Part shown: positions 1 to 4,665 of the stretch, piece by piece | How the letters are laid out: every line of letters starts with the position of its first letter | How positions within the stretch are numbered: position 1 is the stretch's first letter | Source of the DNA: an uncultured Acidimicrobiaceae bacterium | Lineage (GTDB): Bacteria; Actinomycetota; Acidimicrobiia; Acidimicrobiales; MedAcidi-G1 | Direction of reading: 5' to 3' | Assembly: GCA_913054115.1 (NCBI GenBank) | Contig: CAJXIS010000113.1 | Location: 1 to 6,933, forward strand | Length of the DNA stretch: 6,933 nucleotides | Position numbers and translations under genes: made by a program | Notes under the pieces: model-generated | Seen by the model: only the letters and a program-made list of their open reading frames with translations | Databases searched by the model: none | Told to the model about the DNA's origin: nothing

Positions 1-116
1 CGTTCGATGAGGAGGAGATGGAAGCGCTCGTCCCGAATCGTGAACACGGTGATGTCTGCCGTGACCGCAAAGGGGGGGTAGTTGGTTGTCTCCGGGTGTG
101 TCGGATCCGTTGTCAC
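1..116 (-). CDS. Nudix hydrolase, N-terminal fragment (NrtR-like type)
   Basis: The minus strand reads into the window edge from a GTG at 116-114 and gives 38 complete codons. After about 15 polar residues the peptide reads YPPFAVTADITVFTIRDER and then FHLLLIE(R). This is the typical first beta-hairpin of actinobacterial Nudix hydrolases, of the kind related to the NAD-metabolism regulator NrtR and ADP-ribose pyrophosphatases. The Nudix box itself lies beyond the left edge, so the substrate and any DNA-binding C-terminal domain cannot be judged. I chose the GTG at 116 because a -10-like hexamer lies just upstream and no Shine-Dalgarno sequence is visible, as in leaderless actinobacterial genes. 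Another in-frame GTG at 149-147 would add a stretch containing a rare TTA codon and is less likely. The gene is divergent from the VWA gene. A run of seven C in the coding strand (plus-strand G run at 72-78) lies near its 5' end. Confidence 0.72.
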   Translation of the reverse strand, partial: MTTDPTHPETTNYPPFAVTADITVFTIRDERFHLLLIE

Positions 117-127
117 ACCCGCAGCGT

Positions 128-133
128 ACTCTA
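128..133 (-). promoter_or_regulatory. Candidate -10 element for the Nudix gene
   Basis: Read on the minus strand, this hexamer is TAGAGT, which fits the actinobacterial TAnnnT -10 pattern. It lies 11 nt upstream of the GTG at 116, so transcription would start only a few bases before the start codon. That would make a nearly leaderless mRNA and explain the missing ribosome-binding site. No convincing -35 element was found at normal spacing. Confidence 0.35.
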
Positions 134-176
134 AGGGTGGAGGCGACACAATCATTCAGCCAGATAAGAGTCGGAA

Positions 177-205
177 TTGTTCTAATTGAGGATAAGTGAT
201 ATATT
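177..205 (+). promoter_or_regulatory. Candidate promoter for the VWA/sigma-like genes
   Basis: The stretch from about 150 to 206 is clearly AT-rich against a GC-rich background. A -35-like TTGTTC (177-182) is followed after 17 bp by TATATT (200-205), which matches five of six positions of the TATAAT -10 consensus. Transcription would start near 212 and leave a leader of about 40 nt. The leader carries the Shine-Dalgarno GAAGGGG at 237-243, 7 nt before the ATG at 251. The promoter overlaps an arrangement of short repeats: GATAAG at 163-168 and 191-196, and AATTG at 175-179 and 184-188. These could be operator half-sites, but this is inference. Confidence 0.45.
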
Positions 206-250
206 GCCATCGCGACTCTAAAGAAGCCACGAACTCGAAGGGGCATCACC

Positions 251-1036
251 ATGACGACAGACACCACCACCACCACCACCACCGTCACCCGCACGTTCGA
301 CTGGACCACCGGCGCCTGGATCGACGTCCAGGCGAACCCAACCGGCGAAACAGCACCAGTCAGCACCACCCCGACCGCCGTGCCCGTCGACGTCTCGGTC
401 CTGCTCGACCGCTCGGGTTCCATGCAGGGCCTCGAGGGTGACGTCGTCGGCGGCATCAACCGCTTCTTCGCCGATCAGCGCAACGGTGAGGGCGAGTGCA
501 CCGTGACCCTGGCCCAGTTCGACAGCGACGACCCATACGAGGTCCTCGCCACCGCCCAACCCATCGACCAGGTCGCCGACCTGACCATCGACCAGTACCG
601 GCCCCGGGGGGCGACCCCGCTCCTCGACGCCATCGGCGCCCTCCTCGACGACGCCCAACGCCGACTCGGCGACGGGCCGGCGAACGGCACGGTCGATCCG
701 GTCGTCGTCGTCTTCACCGACGGCCTCGAGAACGCCAGCCGACGGCTCACCCGGTCGCAGCTCTTCGCACGCATCGGAGACCTGCGCGATGCCGGATGGA
801 CCTTCGTGTTCCTCGGCGCCAACCAGGACAGCTACGGCGAAGCCGGCCGCCTCGGCTTCGACGGCCGCAACACGCAGAACTTCCGGGGCGACTCGCAGGG
901 GATGCGGGCGGCGTCGGAAGACCTGTCCCGGGGGCTCAGCTCGATGCGCTCCAAGGCCGGCAACGACCGCCTGATGCACAAGCTCGACTACTTCGACGGC
1001 CTCAAGTACGCCGAGCGCGACGACGACACCCGCTGA
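251..1036 (+). CDS. VWA-domain protein with intact metal-binding (MIDAS) site
   Basis: The 261-residue protein is a single von Willebrand factor A domain after a low-complexity, Thr-rich N-terminus (residues 2-13). The MIDAS residues are all visible: DRSGS at 53-57, Thr122 in the RGATPL loop, and Asp157 in FTDG. The fold should therefore bind Mg2+ or Mn2+ and an acidic partner ligand. The later stretch GWTFVFLGANQDSY (182-195) matches a family of stand-alone bacterial and phage VWA proteins resembling YegL, which have no signal peptide or membrane segment and act in the cytosol. Their role is generally unknown; VWA domains usually mediate protein assembly. The start is supported by GAAGGGG 7 nt upstream. 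The stop codon is the first triplet of a 34-bp tandem repeat. The sigma-like gene follows 125 bp downstream on the same strand and is probably in the same transcript. Family assignment is firm; function is open. Confidence 0.88.
   Translation: MTTDTTTTTTTVTRTFDWTTGAWIDVQANPTGETAPVSTTPTAVPVDVSVLLDRSGSMQGLEGDVVGGINRFFADQRNGEGECTVTLAQFDSDDPYEVLATAQPIDQVADLTIDQYRPRGATPLLDAIGALLDDAQRRLGDGPANGTVDPVVVVFTDGLENASRRLTRSQLFARIGDLRDAGWTFVFLGANQDSYGEAGRLGFDGRNTQNFRGDSQGMRAASEDLSRGLSSMRSKAGNDRLMHKLDYFDGLKYAERDDDTR
263..283 (+). repeat. (ACC)7 trinucleotide run in the VWA gene
   Basis: Seven perfect ACC codons in a row encode Thr5 to Thr11 of the VWA protein. Pure triplet runs of this kind are prone to slippage, and changes in copy number would keep the reading frame. 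Similar CAC/ACC-rich sequence recurs in the downstream 34-bp repeats and in the 5' end of the next gene. Confidence 0.9.
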
Positions 1037-1129
1037 CCACCACCAGACCCCGACCGACCCCAGGCCCTGACCACCACCAGACCCCGACCGACCCCAGGCC
1101 CTGACCACCACCAGACCTCGACCGACCCC
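1034..1129 (+). repeat. 34-bp tandem direct repeat, 2.8 copies
   Basis: Copy 1 (1034-1067) and copy 2 (1068-1101) are identical. Copy 3 covers 28 bp (1102-1129) with one change, C to T at 1118. The first triplet of copy 1 is the TGA stop of the VWA gene. The unit is not a multiple of three, so the TGA that opens each copy falls in a different frame and all three plus-strand frames are closed. A 13-base piece of the unit (CCACCACCAGACC) occurs again at 1176-1188, inside the beginning of the next gene. Each junction contains a short inverted pair CAGG/CCTG (1061-1069 and 1095-1103). No terminator-like U tract or known binding-site consensus is recognised. Confidence 0.93.
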
Positions 1130-1147
1130 GCCGAACCGCAGCTGAAC

Positions 1148-1152
1148 AGGAG
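1148..1152 (+). promoter_or_regulatory. Shine-Dalgarno AGGAG deciding the TTG start at 1162
   Basis: A perfect AGGAG lies 9 nt before TTG 1162. The alternative in-frame ATG at 1234 has only a weak purine stretch upstream, so the TTG start is preferred. Confidence 0.7.
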
Positions 1153-1161
1153 CAACAGACG

Positions 1162-1869
1162 TTGAGAACCGAGACCCACCACCAGACCACCGACACCATC
1201 CACCACCCCGCCGATCCCCGCCTCGCAGAGATCATGGCCCGCCTCGCCGCAGGTGACATGGAGGCCATGTTCGACCTCTCCGACGAATACGGCCACCGCA
1301 TCCGCGGCATCGTCCGGCGCATCGTCGAGGCGACCGGTCGCCGCGACATCCTCAACGATCCCGACGAGATCGACGGCCTCAAGATGGACGCGGTCCTCGT
1401 CGTGGTCGGAAACGCCGGCAAGTGGAAGCCGTGGGGTGCGCTCCCGTGGACCTGGGCCTACCGGGCGATCGAGAAGGCGGTCTGGGTCGGAATCGGCCAC
1501 CGCGTCGTCGAGTTCGAGGAGCAGCATGAGGGCAGGGAGCGCATTCCTGCTTCCGGAGCCGCCCCAGTAGAACTTCGGGTCGCCCACGTGGTGCGCCTGG
1601 CCGGAGCCCGTCCGGAGCTCGCCCTGTTCCTGAACCTCCTCACCGACGTGGCATCCGAACGCGATGTCGAGGTCGTCCTGGAATACGAACTCCAGAAGAC
1701 CGAGGGCGCCCAGGCACCGTCGGAGACGACCGCCCTGCTGACCGGCCTGACGTCGGCCAACGTCCGCAAAATCGCCAGCCGGATCCGGAACAAGATGATC
1801 GAGCGCGTCGCCACGGACCCGGCACTCGCCGTGCTCGGGGGCTTCTGGTTCCTGGGAGATGGTGGCTGA
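1162..1869 (+). CDS. Sigma-70/ECF-like protein (putative sigma factor)
   Basis: The 235-residue product shows a two-part layout like small sigma factors. Residues about 25-112 resemble region 2: an AAGDMEAMFDLSDEYGHRIRG helix start, then the Trp-rich WKPWGALPWTWAYRAIEKAV stretch. Residues about 150-215 resemble region 4, including ERDVEVVLEYELQ and a helix-turn-helix-like GLTSANVRKIASRIRNKM (195-212), which would contact -35 DNA. The acidic, variable linker between them fits the ECF type, although the sequence is divergent and the usual DVVQE-type core-binding motif is replaced by DEIDGLKMDA. It could also be a sigma-like regulator that does not initiate transcription. The TTG start is supported by AGGAG 9 nt upstream; the first 18 residues are His/Thr-rich and partly come from the upstream repeat sequence. 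It is 125 bp downstream of the VWA gene and probably co-transcribed. No anti-sigma factor is recognised beside it. Confidence 0.6.
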   Translation: MRTETHHQTTDTIHHPADPRLAEIMARLAAGDMEAMFDLSDEYGHRIRGIVRRIVEATGRRDILNDPDEIDGLKMDAVLVVVGNAGKWKPWGALPWTWAYRAIEKAVWVGIGHRVVEFEEQHEGRERIPASGAAPVELRVAHVVRLAGARPELALFLNLLTDVASERDVEVVLEYELQKTEGAQAPSETTALLTGLTSANVRKIASRIRNKMIERVATDPALAVLGGFWFLGDGG

Positions 1870-1875
1870 GCCACC
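1861..1875 (+). other. Small hairpin with the stop codon in its loop
   Basis: GGTGGC (1861-1866) and GCCACC (1870-1875) form a perfect 6-bp stem, and the loop is exactly the TGA stop codon of the sigma-like gene. There is no U tract, so it is not a standard intrinsic terminator. It may slow ribosomes or protect the 3' end, or be chance in GC-rich DNA. Confidence 0.3.
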
Positions 1876-1919
1876 CCAGCGGCTGCCGGTCCGTCACGGT
1901 GGCGCCGTACCAGTAGGTC

Positions 1920-2234
1920 ATGAAGGCATCAGAACGTCCGACCGGGGCGGCCGAAGCAATTGCCGGGGCCGTGGCGCCGGAGCGCACCTTCCTGGTGGAC
2001 GTCGATGTCGATGGCGGCTGTGCCGGGCTGTACCTCCTCGACGGGCGCTTCGGCGTCCGCGGGGGGTACCGGCTCATCCGGGAGGGTTGGGTCGACGACG
2101 ACCTGCCGTACGCCTGGTTCGCCGGTGGTGCCAACCACCTCGACCCGGTCAACCGCAGGTGGGCGCTGCGCCACGCCGACGAGCTCGGCGTCGACGAGGC
2201 GACCTTCGAGGCCCCCGAACGGTCAGGCTGCTGA
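1920..2234 (+). CDS. Small hypothetical protein of unknown family
   Basis: The frame encodes 104 residues with the strong G/C third-position bias of real genes in this window. I do not recognise a family. The first 20 residues are Ala/Pro-rich and likely disordered. The core (about 23-92) alternates hydrophobic and charged residues and looks like a small alpha/beta domain: FLVDVDVDGGCAGLYLLDGR, GVRGGYRLIREGW, and LPYAWFAGGANHLDPVNRRW with several aromatic residues. There is no signal peptide or membrane segment. An in-frame TAG at 1914-1916 closes the upstream side, so ATG 1920 is the first possible start; the AGTAGG upstream is too close (2 nt) to be a good ribosome-binding site. It lies 50 bp after the sigma-like gene and may be the third gene of that transcript. 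Its last 12 bases overlap the end of the convergent hemD-like gene. The opposite-strand frame here is low-complexity and unlikely to be real. Confidence 0.62.
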   Translation: MKASERPTGAAEAIAGAVAPERTFLVDVDVDGGCAGLYLLDGRFGVRGGYRLIREGWVDDDLPYAWFAGGANHLDPVNRRWALRHADELGVDEATFEAPERSGC

Positions 2235-3056
2235 GCCGGACGATCCGGCGTGGTCGGCGAGTGCGTCGATCATCGCCACCAGTCGGGCCCGTTCGGGCTC
2301 GACCAGACCCGACATGCCGAGCGCCCGCATCGTGGCGGAACAGACCGGGCCCACGGACACGGCGACCACCCGCCTGCCGTCGAGCGCTGCGACGAGTTCG
2401 TCCCGGCAGCCCATGTCCGTCGCGATCTCGACGAGGTGCACCGCCGCCTGCTTGGTCGTGAACGTGACCGCCTCCACCCCTCCGGCGCAGATCGCCTCCG
2501 CCAGCGTCTGAGCAGGGCCGATGTCGTCGGGAAGTGCCCAGCGGTAGATCGGGATCGCCACGACCTCGTCGCAGGTGGCGGCGAGCGGTGCGACGAGGGT
2601 GTCCTCGTCGGTGCCGTCCAACTGCAGGGCGATCCGCCTCCGGCCGCCCGTGTCGGCCACGTGCCGGACGATCTCGGCGAACTGTTCGTTGGGCGCCGAC
2701 CAGGCCACCTCGAGGCCCGCCCTCCTGGCGGCGCTCACCGCCTTGGGGCCACGGGCGATGACCTCGACGCCGGCCAGCGCGGACCGGAGGTCGGCCCCCA
2801 CCCCCACCCCGTCCATCGCCTCGAGCCACATGGTGAGGCCCATGCCGGTCTCGAGGACCAGGGCGTCGGGTGGTTCGGCCATGAGCCGTCGGGAGACCTC
2901 GAGCAGGCGCTCGTCGTGGCCCAGGTTGAGCGTCTGCATCGTGCAGCCGTGCAGCACGTCGGCCCCACGGCGCCGGAGCAGGTCGAGTTGCGCATCGGCC
3001 CGCCGGTCGGCGGTGACGCCGACCCGCCAGCCGGCAAGGGGGAGGGGTTCGGTCAT
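2223..3056 (-). CDS. hemD: Uroporphyrinogen-III synthase-like protein (HemD family)
   Basis: The 277-residue protein has the two-domain HemD layout and a typical length (about 250-280). Uroporphyrinogen-III synthase closes and inverts ring D of hydroxymethylbilane to make the shared precursor of heme, siroheme and cobalamin, in the cytosol. Visible landmarks are the opening strand-helix LAGWRVGVTADRRAD (8-21) with LLRRRGADVLHG (27-37), and the IPIYRW segment with Tyr171 (169-173), where the family often has a conserved Tyr. Also present are AVTFTTKQAA (196-205), VSVGPVCSATMRALGM (233-248) and the closing helix LVEPERARLVAMIDAL (251-266). HemD sequences diverge strongly, so the call rests on this pattern. 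I prefer ATG 3056 over GTG 3074 because the six extra residues have no family counterpart; neither site has a clear Shine-Dalgarno. The oxidase gene ends 31 nt upstream on the same strand, suggesting an operon. No other heme genes are adjacent, so a specialised paralogue is possible. Confidence 0.8.
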   Translation of the reverse strand: MTEPLPLAGWRVGVTADRRADAQLDLLRRRGADVLHGCTMQTLNLGHDERLLEVSRRLMAEPPDALVLETGMGLTMWLEAMDGVGVGADLRSALAGVEVIARGPKAVSAARRAGLEVAWSAPNEQFAEIVRHVADTGGRRRIALQLDGTDEDTLVAPLAATCDEVVAIPIYRWALPDDIGPAQTLAEAICAGGVEAVTFTTKQAAVHLVEIATDMGCRDELVAALDGRRVVAVSVGPVCSATMRALGMSGLVEPERARLVAMIDALADHAGSSGSAA

Positions 3057-3087
3057 CGGCCCAGCATGGCGCACCGCCGCAGGTAGG

Positions 3088-4458
3088 TCACGCGAAGATG
3101 CGGTTCAGCGTGTCGAGCGCCGCTGCGAGGATCTCGTCGTCGGGCCAATCGAGCAACTCCTGCGCCGTCCGGCCGGCGTTGAAGCCGATCAGGATCGGGG
3201 CGCCGGTCCAGGGCACGGCGTTGTACCACTCGACGAACCGTCCCCGTTCCTCGGGGACGTACCCGATCTGGTCGATGTCGGGGTCCCAGAACGCCTGGGG
3301 GAAGCGCAGCACCACCTTTTCCATGTGGCCCATGCCGAGCATGTCGATCGCGACACGGTGGGCACGGGGAAGCTCCGGCTCGAACACGACATCGCCCGCC
3401 TGCAGCACCCCGAGGGGGAGCGTCACGACGACGGCGTCAGCGGGGAACGCACCGTCAGGCGTGTGCAGCGTGACTCCAGAGGCGGACCACCGCACCTCGG
3501 ACACCGGGGTCCCCAGTCGGATGTCGAGGCCGTCGGCGAGCTCGGCGATGATCGGTGCGTACCCCGTGGCCGGCACGGCGTCGCCGCCACGTGGCGTCGC
3601 ACCCTCCCAGGCGGTTGCGAGCGCCAGGTCGTCGACGTGGGCTGGCCACCAGTGCTCGACCTCCGAGACGACCACGTAGTCGAACCAGCGGCGTTCGGCC
3701 TCGGGCAGCGCAGCCCGGATCGGCGCCAACTCTGGGCCCATCGCCCGGGTGGAGGGTTTGCCGAGCACCGCCTCCTCGACGGCCTCGTAGAGGTGCGCCA
3801 GGCGGCTCCACGCCAGGGGAGAGCCGTCGGTGTCGAACAGCAGCGCATCGTCGTAGTCGGTCGGGACCAGGTCGATGCCGAGGTCGACGGCCAGGTCGGC
3901 GAGCGGGTTGGTCCGCACCCCGTGCAGCCATGAGCCGCCGAGGTCGACCGGCACGCCGCCGAGGTCGTCGGTCCAGGCTCGGCCGCCGATGCGATTCCGG
4001 GCCTCGAGCACCGTGACCTCAAAACCGGCGTCGGTGAGCCGCCCGGCCGCACCGAGCCCGGAGGCGCCGGCCCCGAGGACGACGACCGTCCCGCCACCCC
4101 GTGCCTCGAGCACCTGGTCGGCGACCCGGAGACCCGAGAGGTATGCACCGTGCACCGAGGCGGGGAAGTCGGGCTCGGTGGCCTCGCCGGCGAGGAAGAG
4201 GCGCCCGCCGATGGGCCGCCCCAGGTCCAGTCGGGAACGGGCGGAGGTTCCGGCAGGCAGGTACGAGTAGGCGCCACGGGCAAAAGGGTCCGTTCCCCAG
4301 CGGGTGATCCGCCAGTCGATCGGGTCGGGGATGGAACGCCGCACGGTCGATGTGGCCGGCTCGCTGCCCCCGCAGCCCGAGGCCAGCAGCAGCACCGAGG
4401 CGCCGGCGCCGGCCAGGAAGCCGCGCCGGCCCATGGTGGCCCTCGTGATCCGGTCCAT
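3088..4458 (-). CDS. Tat-exported flavin amine oxidase lipoprotein, circularly permuted
   Basis: The 456-residue protein belongs to the FAD-dependent amine oxidase group (monoamine and polyamine oxidases), which oxidise C-N bonds with O2. Residues 1-30 form a Tat signal: Arg-Arg at 11-12, GFLAGAG, then a lipobox ending at Cys29, so it is probably a lipoprotein outside the membrane. The order of the body is unusual. Residues about 41-117 are the segment that normally closes this family: WRITRWGTDPFARGAYSYLP, GEAT at 91-94 and HGAYLSG at 103-109. Only then comes the normal start: GAGASG dinucleotide-binding loop (129-134), Glu152 in VLEAR, GGR at 158-160, GGSWLHG around Trp177. Lys381 in MEKVVLRF matches the flavin-side lysine of polyamine oxidases. 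The protein ends at DTLNRIFA, where the moved segment would usually follow. ATG 4458 is preferred: longer starts to 4596 add Arg/Pro/Gly-rich sequence. ATG 4434 (GAGGG 5 nt upstream) is an alternative that also keeps the Arg pair. Confidence 0.85.
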   Translation of the reverse strand: MDRITRATMGRRGFLAGAGASVLLLASGCGGSEPATSTVRRSIPDPIDWRITRWGTDPFARGAYSYLPAGTSARSRLDLGRPIGGRLFLAGEATEPDFPASVHGAYLSGLRVADQVLEARGGGTVVVLGAGASGLGAAGRLTDAGFEVTVLEARNRIGGRAWTDDLGGVPVDLGGSWLHGVRTNPLADLAVDLGIDLVPTDYDDALLFDTDGSPLAWSRLAHLYEAVEEAVLGKPSTRAMGPELAPIRAALPEAERRWFDYVVVSEVEHWWPAHVDDLALATAWEGATPRGGDAVPATGYAPIIAELADGLDIRLGTPVSEVRWSASGVTLHTPDGAFPADAVVVTLPLGVLQAGDVVFEPELPRAHRVAIDMLGMGHMEKVVLRFPQAFWDPDIDQIGYVPEERGRFVEWYNAVPWTGAPILIGFNAGRTAQELLDWPDDEILAAALDTLNRIFA

Positions 4459-4665
4459 GCCCCCAGCATGGCCTCTCCGGCCGACCCGGTGTGGCAGAGG
4501 ACGTTTCGCCGGGATGCCTGCATCGACCCGCGGGTACCGTCCGCCATGGCCGCGTGCGACCGCCGGGGGACGGCATGCGGCCACTGGGTTCGGCACGCAG
4601 GCCAGGTCCTACGCTGGCGGGCCGCGACGGGGAGGTGCGAGCTGAGCGAGTCCGAGGGATCCGAG
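4459..4665. other. Divergent intergenic region between the oxidase and acyl-CoA synthetase genes
   Basis: About 207 bp that must hold the promoters of both divergent genes. Open frames run through it on both strands, as in-frame upstream extensions of the two genes, but their translations are Arg/Pro/Gly-rich and lack family similarity. A weak -10-like TACGCT at 4610-4615 could serve the synthetase, with a leader of about 44 nt; no good -35 is visible. Nothing else is recognised. Confidence 0.45.
4654..4659 (+). promoter_or_regulatory. Shine-Dalgarno GAGGGA deciding the GTG start at 4666
   Basis: GAGGGA lies 6 nt before GTG 4666. A second good site, GGGAGG at 4630-4635, lies 6 nt before an in-frame CTG at 4642, which would be a rare start codon. 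The later ATG at 4711 has no such site and would cut into the conserved N-terminus. Confidence 0.6.

Noticed and set aside
196..441. His-rich small frame with GTG start upstream of the VWA gene
   Set aside because: It is the out-of-frame reading of the (ACC)7 run and neighbouring sequence, and overlaps the well-supported VWA start.
218..1111. 297-codon open frame on the minus strand over the VWA gene
   Set aside because: The translation is low-complexity (Val/Gly/Glu-rich, repeated WWW from the 34-bp repeats). It lies opposite a gene with a full MIDAS motif, so it is a GC-rich shadow frame.
1034..1129. Possible CRISPR array
   Set aside because: The repeats are directly adjacent with no spacers between them, so this is a simple tandem repeat.
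988..1587. 199-codon minus-strand frame over the repeat and the sigma-like gene
   Set aside because: It lacks family features and is partly built from the antisense of the tandem repeat; the plus strand carries the coherent protein.
1896..1908. Short inverted repeat ACGG/CCGT before the 1920 gene
   Set aside because: A 4-bp stem is expected by chance in DNA this rich in GC.
2575..3933. 452-codon plus-strand frame opposite the hemD-like and oxidase genes
   Set aside because: It spans the boundary of two recognisable minus-strand genes and is rich in Arg, Ser and Pro without any motif: an antisense shadow.
4459..4596. 46-residue upstream extension of the amine oxidase
   Set aside because: It would bury the Tat signal behind an Arg/Pro-rich tail, which is incompatible with a normal signal peptide.
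4150..4665. Upstream in-frame extension of the acyl-CoA synthetase
   Set aside because: The extra 172 residues are unlike the family and overlap the oxidase gene antisense. Good ribosome-binding sites mark the start near 4666.
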